DNA of 64,000 bases from NCBI GenBank assembly GCA_030248215.1, contig JASANG010002904.1, positions 1-64,000 on the forward strand, given 5' to 3'. The notes beneath the pieces were generated by a model. The model had not been told where the DNA came from and did no database searches. It worked only from the letters and a program-made list of their open reading frames with translations. This DNA comes from Enoplolaimus lenunculus. Taxonomy: Eukaryota; Nematoda; Enoplea; Enoplida; Thoracostomopsidae. The translations under genes and the position numbers were made by a program. Positions 1 to 37,828 of this stretch are shown piece by piece (within the stretch, counting starts at the first letter, position 1; each line of letters opens with the position of its first letter).

Positions 1-2648
1 TTTTGTAACAAAACCTTAACTCTGATTTAGAAACAACAGTAATTGCTAGAACGTTTAGAATTGCCACGTTTATAGTTCAACTCACAAGTTTTACAATAGT
101 AACGAACAAAAAACAAATTTTCAATTTCAACTTACCGTTTTTTATCTGGCTAACACATAAACGTAGCTAGTTCTTGAAAGCAAAACAGCAGGCCAAATAA
201 GCGGATAAGAGGCGTCGTTTTCCATTTGGCAGTCGGAATGTAAGCTCAATTCCAAATCCGGAACGTTTCGTTACCCATCATCCGATGCTGCACTGGAAAA
301 AGACGTCCATCTCCGTGTAAATCAGACAAACCCATAGTAACCTGAAACAATCGAATAAACCACATACATAACAATAGTGTAAAATATGAACGATTCAGAA
401 GGTAAATATAGGATGTTCTAGTAATTTTCGGACAAGATCCATAAAATCTGACTGACAAAAACCCTGAATAAGAACTAACAGTTCTCCTGGCTTTAACACT
501 TAATTAATGTAAGAACTACGAACATAAAAATTAGACTTGCTTCAGGACCGGAATTTATACCGAAGCCGCGGCATTGACCGGTACTAACCGGAGCCAATAA
601 ATATTCTGTAAGAGTGTCTTTTGTTTTGCCAAAACAGTCATTCATTGCTAGACAAGCATGTTTTTACTAAAAAATGAAACGTTGAGTCGAACCGAAGTTT
701 GCTATTTGTCTACTGCAACAGAAAAAATGAACAGTTTTATATAGTTTTTGCATAACCGAAACACCAGACTTTATGCGCTTTCAATACGCATTGAGTCAAG
801 GACAGATGGCATTATATTTTTTGGCCCTTTTTGACAACGACAAATATAGCGTTGGCCCCGGGGCAGGGCCTTAAGTGTAGGCCCCGAAACATCTCTAATA
901 AATAAAATACGCACGTACTTCCGAACCGAATGTTTAAACATAACTACGGACGTCAAGTTGTAACATTTCGAAACAGTTTACCCGGAACCGTAAATGTTGA
1001 AGACCGCAACCCGATTCCGAATTTCTCACCAAAACAAGGATTCGAAATTTCTCAAACCCAAGACACACATCCGCAATTTTTTAAAAGGAAAACTGGAACA
1101 CGGACTTAAAAGTTTTGCAATAAAAAGCCACGAAAAATTCTTGGGACAAGCAGTTCTACGCAGCAGGTCCGTCCGGTCTTACGATATCCGAGTCTCGCCA
1201 AACAATAGCTAAAGCGCGGGCCCAAGGACTGATGACACAAAAATTATACCGGCTCGTATTGTGCCTTTGCGCAAACCCGAGGCTCCCTGAGTGTGGTAGG
1301 GGAAATGACGGCATTTAGCAGCCCGGATATTATACCATGCACAAATGTTTACAATGTAACATCTATACACGCAGGTTGCAACCGAATCGAATACCGGAGC
1401 CGGATATTGAATTTTTCAACGGAACAGGAACCAGATACCGGAAATTGTATATATGTTAAAATAATATATTTTTTCGCTGTATTTTTAAAGACCTCAAGGT
1501 TTTCTGGTCTGTTATAAAGTTGATAATTGCTGCTAATAAGCTGAAAATATTTAATGCGAAAAAACGTTTAACTCTCGCTCGCTTACATAAGTTAAAAGCA
1601 ACTGTAACCGCATCAAAACTTGAACTTCTTGGCTTGCCCAGAAATGTAATCGCAGCAAGTTGTTACAGATAACCACTTGTAAAAAGCAATTCTATGATAT
1701 ATATTCGGCACCACAACCGTAAATATCCGGTATCCGGGAAAACCAACATATTTTATGTACGTATTACGGTGTAAATTTTAATTTAAAGTGGAGCTGTCCC
1801 CGGGGCAGGATTTTTGCCAAGGCTAAGATTATTGCTTGCTATAATAAAAACGCATGTAATAAAACGCTCGATAACTACATATTCACTCGTATAGAAAGCG
1901 AGATAAATCGCTTGAATTGTCAGCGTGACATACGATGCTGTTTTCCGCTTGTATACCTTATAAGAGTGGAACAATTTCGGAAATACAGACGTATATATAT
2001 TTGTCGCCAAATCACTCCGATGTATATTGTCTGCGTGTTTTTGCATTACTCAAGCTCGGACTTTGCAACTTTTTGTTGTGAAATGAAAATCCGCACCAGT
2101 AATTTGTCAAAACCAAAACCCGGACCTGGAAATTTTCGGCCAAAATACCCAGAAGGACCGGCCCCGGATGCAACTCTATACGTATGCTTCTGTATTCATG
2201 CTGAATTCCTGGACGCAACACATCCCTCACAAAATCTGGGATCGCTTCCGGGATAATATAAATATCGAACTTACATAATGCCAATGCGCCGGAATGCTTT
2301 CACCTGCAAGACCAGAATTGTAATACATGCTTATATAATCCAACGGATCAGGTCCACCCAGCCAATACTTGACAGTGCTGCTAATCTGGAACAGACAAAC
2401 TATTTAACAATTTTTGAATACGCACGTATATATGATTCAAATGAATAAAGAGGTACCTATTTACAGCTTTTCATTTTCAGATTACTACTGTCAGTCTAGG
2501 AAGGAACGGTAGTGAACTTCAGACCATTTAATTTCTGTAAAAACATAATACGAGGTGGGGTCACGCAAACCGCCTCTCCATCTACTAAGCATCGACTGAC
2601 TATAAGTCAATTGTCGACATGTATACTGCTAGCTAGCATACAATACAC
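1..2648. other. Intergenic, no gene recognised
   Basis: No open frame here resembles a known protein. Scattered CCGGA/ACCGGT-rich words (about 540-600, 1376-1440, 1700-1745 and 2110-2170) look like decayed ends of the hAT-like MITEs described elsewhere in the window. One example is a CAGGTTGCAACCGAATCG start at about 1374. Their opposite ends and target duplications could not be fixed, so they are not called as elements. Confidence 0.5.
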
Positions 2649-2914
2649 AACGGTGCAATCGGAATTCCGATTCGTATTACAATTCCGATTCAAAGCGAGT
2701 TTCGATTCCGATTCCGATTGCACAATGATATGTTGTTTAAAAATTCAGCATCATTTATCTATTAAATTGTTTTCGATAAGTTAACTTGTCAATAATTAAT
2801 TGTAGTTTAGCTTTACAGAGCCAAAAAATGATTGCCAATTTGTTTAAGAGGCGTTTTTCCGATATAATTTTGCTGTTCCGATTCCGGTATAATCCAGTTC
2901 CGAGTTGCACTCTG
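2649..2914. mobile_element. hAT-like MITE, family B (266 bp)
   Basis: The element is bounded by a perfect 8-bp direct repeat, CAATACAC, at 2641-2648 and 2915-2922. Its left end reads GGTGCAATCGGAATTCCG and its right end is CCAGTTCCGAGTTGCACTCTG, so the termini are imperfect inverted repeats. Subterminal GATTCC/GGAATC words are repeated. There is no coding capacity. The 8-bp duplication and the CAGGG-type end fit the hAT superfamily. It has diverged from other family B copies, but the target duplication is intact. Confidence 0.85.
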
Positions 2915-2922
2915 CAATACAC

Positions 2923-3780
2923 CGTGCATAGCATACATATTAGGGTTCCAACAGGAACTGAGTTTTGCCGAAACAGAAACTGAATTATTTTGCAGGAGCC
3001 GAAACTGTAACCGAAATTTGAAATGAGCTTCATTGCCGAATTACAGTTGCAACTTTTAGAAAATAAACCAAAAAAGGCTTAAGCGAATTTCCAGCTATTT
3101 CAATTCGTTGTAACATCTTCTAGATCACATCAGTCGCCTAGTGGGAGGTGAAGGAAGGCAGCCAGCGATTTCGGTCTGAACCACAGGTCTTCTACGGTCA
3201 GCGTGTCTAAACTCGTGAGGGTTTCATGCAATTAAACTACAAAATCGTCGCTAAACTTAATTTTTTACTTCATTTTCACTTGGCCCCTAGGTACATCCCT
3301 AATACAAACCTATAGTGTCGTTTTTGCTCCCGGACAAACCGAATAGATTGGAGGATTTTTTATCATAGCGTAGACTTTGTAAATGCCGATGAACCATAAT
3401 TTTTAATGATGCCTTATGTTTTAAACGCGAAAATGTAAGTATTTATGCTTTGTCACAATAAATTCAAAGTGTTTTGGGTTTTCTTTCCAAAATAGAATTT
3501 TGGGCGACCGGAAAGGTCATTCTGATTTTCAAATCTCTGCATAACCAAACCAGGTAGCGGTGCTCCACAATCGTTCGCTGTCTGTGTTGGTACGCGAAAT
3601 GTGCAAGTACTTCCGGGCCAAAGCTTTTGTCTAAAAAATTTTGGCGATTCCTTATCGCTTTTTCACCTCTTTGGTCTCCATTTGCAAACCACCGAGCCTG
3701 AAAAAAGGGAGACCCAGACCAGCCAAATCCAGAGACTTGTCGAGGCTGAGACCGCACATCCTTTTGTATTGGTTTGTAAT
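2923..3780. other. Intergenic, nothing recognised
   Basis: The sequence is AT-rich and non-coding, with no clear repeat boundaries. Short open frames around 3460-3760 lack any recognisable motif. Confidence 0.4.
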
Positions 3781-3789
3781 TCTACTCCA

Positions 3790-4540
3790 AAAAGGGTTTC
3801 TCTCAGCGGGTTTTCTTCTTCGGTTGCGATTGGCGGATTATAACTATCAAGACGATGTTCCGTTCTGTACCCGGCAATACAAACGGCTACAGCCAAGCAA
3901 GGAGTGCCCCAGGGCGGTGTGTTATCGCCACTCCTGTTCACCCTATATATACGCGACATGCCATCGCCGCCGGATGGTATTACAATAACAAACCACGCAG
4001 ATGACATCACTGTTTTGACAACGGGACCCGACCCTGACGTCACGAAACTAAAGGCTACATCCCTGGTGTACATCAAGAAATCTTCTGCTGTCTGCACACA
4101 ATCACTGCTAGGCTATTTACAACCTCAACACACGGATACAGATTGGAGCGAACATGGCTGTCAACGGGACTCCTTTCCCAACGGAAAGGCGCATTAAAAT
4201 ACTACGTGTAACATTCGATACTATGTATGTACACGTTTAGTCCACCTGTTGATACCATTAAAACGCGAGTCATGCAGCGTAATACCATGAGCTACGCTCC
4301 TGTTGCAGTAACAAGTTAAACAACTGAAATACACGGGTCCACCAATCGAACGATGACAGATGCCCTGACTGTTCGTCGGCTGAAGTCCCATCGTTGAACA
4401 TCTGTTTAACACGACGCCAAGCCTACGCCATTAGCAGTGGAATCACTATGGACAAACCCTATGGAGGCCGCTCGTTTTTAGGTCTGGAATGCTGATGGAA
4501 TCTTGTTGTGGCTACAACAACAACATCAGTTCGGTATCAA
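3790..4540 (+). mobile_element. Degenerate non-LTR retrotransposon (LINE) fragment, reverse transcriptase 3' part
   Basis: Translation gives the RT palm signature KQGVPQGGVLSPLLFTLYI from 3895, followed by a NHADDITVLTTGP block in which the usual aromatic residue before ADD is His. Upstream, in another frame (3790-3895), a segment beginning RLADYNYQDDVPF matches the stretch that normally precedes this motif, so there is a frameshift between the two. Downstream (about 4150-4200) a NGTPFPTERRIKIL-like segment matches the region after the RT core, again in a different frame. In-frame stops follow it. The 3' end (about 4500-4560) contains a CAA-rich stretch and AAATAAAAAG, which resembles a LINE tail. 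The organisation suggests a Jockey/CR1-like element, with only the distal part present. It is not functional. Confidence 0.85.
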
Positions 4541-5030
4541 CATATTTTGAAAATAAAAAGTCCAGTCCAAATTTGTTTCACAAATTTGTGAAGAAATGCC
4601 AGTATTAACGTTTAACGTTAAAATAGTGGCGCGGCTGGCATTGCGTTGGTATTGTGAAACAAATTATCGATATATTGGAAATTAATCTATGTATACCTAC
4701 CTGTAACGGGTTACGCTGATTCTGATATATTCTTGTACATGCATCATATATATATTCGACAGCTGGTGGTATCGCACAAGACGGAGCAGCGAGTGCTGGA
4801 AAATTTTTTCGCAACGTGCTTGCGCAACCGTTCACGTTTGATTTCACTAGCAAATGATCTGCCATTGCGCGATCATGCTTTCGACATACAAGGCGTGTTT
4901 TCTAGTGAAACCATTTTTACTACTAAATAATTTATAAATTGAGGCAATATAGAATCCATCATAAGGGTTCTAACATGTTTGAGGTTAAAACTAAAACATA
5001 GTAAACATAGTAGGTACTGACTAACACACC

Positions 5031-5366
5031 TTATACAAAAATTTGGCTCTCCTTCGTTATAGGGTCAAAATTTAATAAAAATCGAAATATGCATTTTCTC
5101 CAAATTTTTTATAGTACGTGTTCAGTACGATGTGGCGTATTTATTTTTTCATTTATTTTCAGCTTTTTCAACAGGTAAAATTTTAACATGCTTTCAACGG
5201 CAATTATCAGTAGAAAAAATTGTATATTTTTCGGAAAAAGTTGGAAATTGATATTTTCTGACCCGGCGCGCGGAGGTGAACATGAAGATATCAAAATTTT
5301 TGCAAAACATTTTTTTCGATTATTAATTTTTAACCCTATAACGAAACAGTGCCGAAAAATTTATAA
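5031..5366. mobile_element. Fold-back (long-TIR) MITE
   Basis: The left arm contains CGTTATAGGGTCAAAATTTA (from 5053). Its diverged reverse complement, ATTTTTAACCCTATAACGA, lies near 5325-5345. The similarity extends outward through AAATTTGGCTC on the left against the complement of GCCGAAAAATTT on the right. The arms are at least 50 bp and the interior has no coding potential. The outer limits and target duplication are uncertain. Confidence 0.55.
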
Positions 5367-5506
5367 CGAGCTACAAACCGAACCTTCTACCACTAAATTA
5401 TTTTGTTTTCATTCAATGTATCTCGTGGGTTTTGACCAAATTTCACATTTCAATTATCATTATGTACTATATTTTTGCACATATATATGCTTTTCGGCCG
5501 TATGGC

Positions 5507-5891
5507 CAGGGTGCAATCTGAATTTCGATTCCGATTAGAAGTCCGATTCAAAACGAGCTTCGACTCCCATTCCGGTTGCACAACCAATCAGATTCGGAAT
5601 TTTGAAATTTTAATTTTAATCCTACTTGATGTGATACGTTGCATAAAAATTTCGTAATATTTAGCTATTAAATTGCTTTCGATGAGTTAACTTATCCCAA
5701 TTTCATCATACGACCTTTTGAAAGTTGTTACCAGCCAACAAACACCCTAAATCAATATAAATATATATTTGTCAATACAAACTTTCCGTACAGTCACAAA
5801 ATTTCTAGTTCCGAATCCGATTACAAATTCCGGTATAACATTTCTGTTACGATTCTGATTTCGGTACAATCCAGTTCCGCTTTGCACCCAG
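5507..5891. mobile_element. hAT-like MITE, family B (385 bp)
   Basis: The element begins CAGGGTGCAATCTGAATTTC and ends CCAGTTCCGCTTTGCACCCAG. It is flanked by CGTATGGC (5499-5506) and CCTATGGC (5892-5899), which match at 7 of 8 positions. Subterminal GATTCCGATT words are present at both ends. It is internally similar to the copies at 2649 and 12961 but longer. It is non-coding. Confidence 0.85.
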
Positions 5892-5907
5892 CCTATGGCC
5901 CTGATTA

Positions 5908-6252
5908 ACCCACATCTTGCTGATGTCAGTTTACACAGACGGCAGAAAAAAGGCCTATATTTTTGAAACTGTAAAATGGTCCAAACTATATGCACATGAT
6001 CATTTTCACTGTGCTATGTTCTCGTTTTATGCACGCGTTTCTGTTGCCAGCACCATCTGCGCATTTGTTATTTAATTTCCTATCACCAGCATCGTGCTTC
6101 TTTGGCATAAAATATGTTCGAAAGCCACTAGTAGGACCTGTAACGTTATCGACACAAACTTTACTTGAAATGGAACTATAGCTTTTGTGACTTCGATTTG
6201 AATGACACCTTTCGGTAGCGTCAGTTTAAACTGACATCAGCAACATGTGGGT
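5908..6252. mobile_element. MITE with about 30-bp terminal inverted repeats
   Basis: The left end, ACCCACATCTTGCTGATGTC, is matched by the reverse complement of the right end, GACATCAGCAACATGTGGGT, at 6233-6252. The inverted repeats continue inward through CAGTTTA. It starts only 9 bases after the target duplication of the neighbouring hAT-like element. Flanking TA dinucleotides may be a 2-bp target site, but this is not certain. It is non-coding. Confidence 0.65.
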
Positions 6253-6596
6253 ACAGGTTTTTATCATCAACGGAAAAAGAAAAAATTTAACTGCAAACAT
6301 ATTTTAAGTAAGCGCCCACTACTAACTGGCTTCTCCACAGCGGGGGGCCCAGCACTTTTCGAAATTTTCATTCCCCACCGGCGAAAATTTTGCCGCCCCC
6401 AGTAAAGGCCCCCCGGCGAATATTAGGGTATGTGCTCTCGTACACTTTAATGTAATCGAGAGTACACCTTAGTGAGAGACAAAACAGTTGCCTAGATGGC
6501 CTATGGACAACAAGTTTCTGCCTGTAATAAATTGGGTAGGCTATGGTACGACGGTTTTTAGTTCTGAGTTAGCAGCTGAAAATGAGGCACGTTCCC

Positions 6597-6660
6597 AGGA
6601 GGTTTCGAACTCGGTCGACAGTTATCAGTCCAGTGCGCAAACCACTGAGCCACGCTGCCT
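6597..6660 (-). repeat. tRNA-derived sequence (SINE head or tRNA pseudogene)
   Basis: On the minus strand there is a perfect RNA polymerase III A box, TGGCTCAGTGG (6652-6642), and a B box-like GAGTTCGAAACC (6612-6601), at tRNA-like spacing. The would-be anticodon region contains CTGATAA, as in the tRNA-like sequence at 44102. I could not fold a complete cloverleaf acceptor stem. A SINE head or a pseudogene is therefore likelier than a working tRNA gene. Confidence 0.55.
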
Positions 6661-6927
6661 GACAATCAACTGCTAGTTTTTCTGTTTTTATGCCGTACAA
6701 GAACCTCAACATACACATGCATCTTGGTTCTTCAATGTTTAAACCGCTTCTGCATATGAAGGCACTACATGCATCAACATTTTACCGATGTGCAGCATTA
6801 GCATGAGGTTATTACTTGTCTCAATGCATCCGCATGTCACACTACCTTTGAAATTGAATTTTTTAAAATAAATGACTGAACACGGGATTAAAAACTACTG
6901 GGCACTTTTGTCGAAGCCGGTACCACC

Positions 6928-7175
6928 TATATAACGCACTAACCACTAAGATTTAGCAAATCAAATTTTGGATACATAACTAAGATTGATAATACTCCGT
7001 ACGCACAGACTTTCAAGCCGCAGTCGCTCATTGAGGGTCTGTGCCATCAGCCTTCTGCCGTAGATCCCCCAATGAGCGCCTGCGGCTTGAAAGTTTGTAC
7101 GTACGGAGTATTATCAATCCTAGTTATGTCTGAAAAATTTGATTTGCTAAATGTTAGTGGTTAGTGCGTTATATA
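6928..7175. mobile_element. Near-perfect palindromic fold-back MITE (248 bp)
   Basis: The left half begins TATATAACGCACTAACCACT and the right half ends AGTGGTTAGTGCGTTATATA. Matching continues inward for about 110 bp per arm through ACTCCGTACG, CTTTCAAGCCGCAG and GCTCATTG. Only about 35 bp of unpaired loop lie near 7045-7075. A single transcript would form a long hairpin. It is non-coding, and the target is probably TA-type. Confidence 0.85.
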
Positions 7176-9813
7176 GATGGCCCAGGCTTGGACAAATGTT
7201 CCAACTACTGTTGGTTCACTATCATATTTAATGTAAGTCTACGAGTACACAAGAAATTACCTGGGCTGCTGGAAAATGCCACAGCAATTGCGTATGACAT
7301 TACACACCTTTGAACTACGATCGAAAATTCACCGATTATGTCGTCACTGGCATTTGACAGTACAAAGAATGCAATGTTTCGCAAAATGCTTGACAAAATA
7401 TGGTCTTTGCATCATTTAGATTGGATTAGAAGCCCAATTTGACTACAACTTAAGACCAAAGGTGATGCGCAGGATTTGCCATTAGAAACAAGACAACCTA
7501 TATTTATTACGAAAATGCGTTGTTGAGCAGCATCTAAATACCAATTTAAGGTTTTAAGGTTGCGTAAAATGAAAAATCGCGGAAAACTATGAATTTTAAC
7601 ATTGTTTCTTGTGTTTTCCAAGCAGTAGTTCTTGTTAACGTTTCACTAGAACATGGTTCCAGATCCTCATGATGCCAGTTTAAACTAGCAGTATTTTTGC
7701 TTATTTCACTTGATAATTACATACAAGGAACGAAACTATTGCAGTTACTTCAAATCATCTGACTTCGGTAGCTCTTTGTTAAGTTATTAACGTCGAAAGT
7801 TGATAAAACCGTAATCGAGATAAATCATACGGATGGGCTTATGTTCTATCCATTTTGCACTGAATATATTTCGATTACTTGTCATTAAATCGAGCTGAAA
7901 TACGTGTTTACAGCGTACATACGCAGTACACATCACAAATTCCATATTGCCAGCGTTTCAGAATCCATTAGAATGTAAAACCTTGCACCTGCAAGTTGTA
8001 CGTGCTAATTTTGCTCGAAAACTTGTACTAATCTTGAATCTGTGAGTTGTACTTTAGCTGGAAAACTTTGCGGTATTGCGCCAAATGCAACAAAGAAATC
8101 CGCTGCGAATTAGGAAAGTAATTTTCTTCTGAATATTATATGACGCCGCAAAACTTTTTGCACATGTATGACTTGAAGTTATCTCCGCTCAAACACTAAC
8201 GGTATAATAGTCACTGGAAGCATTGGTGGTAACAGTGATACGCATAGCTGTCAAACCCAGCCGGCTAGTACAGGAAAGGTTGAGTTAAAGAAAGCTATCG
8301 AGCTAAGTAAACAGAGACATGCCTATCGCTGGCTTTAACTCCGTTTACAGACTTTGGTCGGGTAATAGATTTAGTTTAAATAATGTAGGCAAGCACTAAT
8401 ATAGCTCAGTGCTGATATTACTCCTCTGTTTCTCCCATCTTCGGGGTTCCAAAACTATAATTTTGTCATGTTAAAGTATACAATTTCTATACAGAAAATG
8501 CTATTTAGACGGAAAATCTTCATCCTGAATATTAACATTCACTGGCAATTTTCAGCGCTCAAATAACGGAATTTTCTTTACTTCTACAACAGCGCTCAAA
8601 TAACGGAATTTTCTTTACTTCTATAACGCAAACAGAAACAGAAACGGATACCGATTTTTATCGGAAACGGAAAAGGATATCCTGTTACACCCTGGTCATA
8701 GGTCGCCTTGAACACAGCCAATATTTTCTGCCTTGATCAAAACTGATAGCTCAAGATATTATCGTTTGTTGGAAACATCGGATATAGCAGTTTTGAAATG
8801 TTGGTATGCTTGAAAATCTATCTCTAACTGGTGTAAGAGCTATGCACATTCCAGTAGCGAATATTGACCCTGCACATAACATAGCAAATTTGTGTGTACG
8901 AGTTGCCGATATAGCTAGTGAGTTACTGTGTTTCGTATGCCTCCATTTTGGTAATTTGATTTCGCGGAATGGAAAAATGTGCAGATAGAAGGTCAAGTAT
9001 TACGTTTCGCGTACTGATTGTTTGGATCCATCCTTAAAAGATAAGGATGCTTTTTTGTACTATGCATGTTCTACATAGCATATGAGTGCTTCAGTCTCTA
9101 CGTTTTTGTAATTTAAATTAAATTTTTGAAAAAATTTCAAAACCGGGCAGCGGCAGCTTCGAATACATTGTTTCGTGGTTTAGGTTAGAAACACAGGTGA
9201 CCGGTTGTCCATTTTTACTCAGAGATTTTGCATGTATATACTTACTCTGGTGTATAATATCAGAGTAAATCGATTTTCTGCAGCTACACATCTCACTCTA
9301 GTTGTTTGATACGTAACAGTTCGAAAATGCAATTCAAACAATCCTCCAAAAGAACGGACAATGGTGAATACTGTATGTGCGTAATATGTATACACTTACA
9401 CTTATATATTATTTTAGGTATTCTGTTATTGTAGTTGCTCGTACTTATATTTTAAAAGATCTGGAATTGTAATTTTGATGATTTATTTCAATGGCTTGCC
9501 ACTGCTGTATTATGGGATTTGGCCTCAAACATCGCCGTTTATATATCAATCTGCAACTGTAATTAGCATTACTTGATACTTATAGTGCTATAAACATTAT
9601 TTGAGCTAGATGTCAAAATGTGCATTACATTGTGTGATAACTATCATGGAACTATTCGTACCTAGCGGCATCTTTTGTAATATACGCTTGCTTAATTGTA
9701 TGTTTTTTCTACACTAAACGTTGGCGATATATCATATTTAAACGTTTCGATTTTCTTCGATCGGTATACAAATTTTAATTTGCATACATTCATATCGCCC
9801 AGCCAGCATAAAA
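7176..9813. other. Region upstream of SSBP, no gene seen
   Basis: The sequence is AT-rich and non-coding. It must contain the promoter and 5' untranslated part of the SSBP gene, but I cannot place the transcription start. A MITE-like right end (repeated GGAAACGG words, then GTTACACCCTGG, 8625-8695) lies about 1.1 kb upstream of the SSBP start codon. Confidence 0.5.
8553..8626. repeat. 37-bp tandem duplication
   Basis: The unit starting CAGCGCTCAAATAACGGAAT occurs twice head to tail (8553-8589 and 8590-8626) with one base difference. This implies a recent local duplication. Confidence 0.9.
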
Positions 9814-35852
<26,039 letters not shown>

Positions 35853-37666
35853 GGCAGCCAGAGGGACTAAGAATGATAGCGAGTTGACCCAAGTAATTAG
35901 TTTTGAAAGGTGGCTGGCATTAATGTGATGTGGGTGTCTCACTGTCGTTATGAGCGTTGGGTGGCTGGTTGGTGTCTACCCTCGGTTATGTGTCTGTTGA
36001 GTGTCTACTGGTCCTGTTTTGTGGGTGTCTGATTGATCCTGAAACAGAACGAGCGGGGAAACCCCGGTAACAACTAAAGTGTCTGTTAGGGCGGCATACG
36101 TTGTTAGTGTCCACAACTGTCCTGTGAGTCTCTGCGACTCTGGTTCCATTGGAGACACACACAAACTAGGGGTTTTGGTGTCATGAATTGTATTGTAACT
36201 TTATACCGACTCTGTGGATACACTTTAAACGTTTTAAATATAAGGACGCATAGCATGTGTGTATTTTAGTAACAGTAGACACACGCAATTACATGGACTG
36301 CGATGGACTGCGACACACATATTTTGTGTAATATTGTGTAACTTATTGGTTTGATTTGTATTGAAAACAGCGCACCACAAACGTCGATATGAACCTAAAA
36401 TCGTCGTGAACTCAACTGCAATGCGAAATCTGAACTGGCTATAACCTTGGTACTGTAAGGAATATAATACTTATTAATAGTTTTTTTGAACGATTGAAGC
36501 TTTTGTTTTATACTACTTTCTTCTCTCTGTATTAATAACAATGGAATTCACTACATGATTTTTTTCAATTAATATTGGAAATGCAGGGTGCCAGATGTTT
36601 GGCTGAATAAATTTAGCTGAACTTTGACGTAATCGTGAGGGAATCTTTAATGAAATTGTGGGAGAGAAGATTTTGACTGCAAGCCAAAGTGGATGCAAAG
36701 ATAATCGGTGGTACAGCTCGACGTAATGGTGTCGTAATCTCGTGAAATGTTGAGTAGCGATGGGGGCGGCGAGAGCAGTGAAGAACAAAAGACAGAGGAT
36801 TTGACAATGGCGAACCGGAGTTTTTTGTGAGTTGTTCAGATCTGTGTTGAGTCATGTTCATTCAATTTTAAACAACGTTGTACTCATACGTGCTACAGCT
36901 CGGGCAGTCATGCCAGCCGACACGTGGTTCTGAAAATTGATACATTCAGAGCTTGTAGCGTTTTTAACAAAATCCATACTCGTTTCAAGCTTGCCTTTGG
37001 GGTTCAACCTCTGTGGTCTGTCGGTTGGAGCGAGTGACCACCCGCTTGAAGCACAACTCGAAAGAAGATATATTTGACTGGAGAGTCATTCTCTTTCTCA
37101 AAGGCTGTTTGTGTGACCTTGTCTGCCACGAAGTTTGTGCGCACGCACAATGGTGTTGCGTCTTATTTTAGGTCATCCCGTTAAACGAATAAAGTTATAC
37201 GTTAACGTATAGGGGTCAAACATGGGATTGGACCCAGACAACCGGACACATACACAGTTGACTAGAATCGATTTGGCTATTGCACTGCTTGTGCTATCGG
37301 TGAAATTTAAACTGGAGTACAATTTGTTTGCTATAGCAAAACTTGATTGGATAGAAGAGACAAAATGTGAGTGGAGGATAGAAGTGACGAAATTTGATTG
37401 GATACAATACGACTGGAATCGCAATACGGCTGGAATCGACGTTGCCAGATTTTGATTTCAAGAATTTATTGATTGGTCAGTGGCCGTGCTCTTGGATGAT
37501 GTAATCTGTTTCTGTGTATATATGCGTTTTCGTTTATATGTTTGAAAAAATGTGTAAATTTTTTATTTTCTGTGATTACCTTCCTGAGGAATAAGTGTCA
37601 AATTTAGGTTTTTGAAGGATGACTAGGATTGGATTGTAATTGGAGCGTTTGCCCAATTGCGAATCT
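35853..37666. other. SSBP 3' untranslated and downstream region
   Basis: This stretch follows the TGA at 35850-35852 and has no further exon. Candidate AATAAA polyadenylation hexamers are at about 36604 and 37188. I cannot tell which is used. No other feature is recognised. Confidence 0.45.
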
Positions 37667-37828
37667 ACGACGATTCGGTGACCGGCAACTTGTTGCGAAA
37701 CAGTGTCCCAAAAGCTAATGCATAAATGAAATCATAATTCTAAGCATAAGCCTAAGCGTAATGATGAGCGCTGAATTGTCGAATCGATGCAGTTTCCGAT
37801 TACAAGTTGTTGGGTGACGAATTGTCGT
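37667..37828. mobile_element. ACGAC-end fold-back MITE, copy 1 (162 bp)
   Basis: The left end, ACGACGATTCGGTGACCGGC, pairs with the right end, GTTGGGTGACGAATTGTCGT, and ACAACTTG-type words follow inside. The second copy at 52906 has the same ends with TCGCCCGATAACTTGTCG. It is non-coding. Confidence 0.75.

Noticed and set aside
246-350. Minus-strand exon with DLHGDG resembling BBS1 or FG-GAP proteins
   Set aside because: Only about 35 residues follow an acceptor-like TTTCAG before a stop. The similarity is limited to six residues, and all frames close before the next donor-like GTAAGT near 135.
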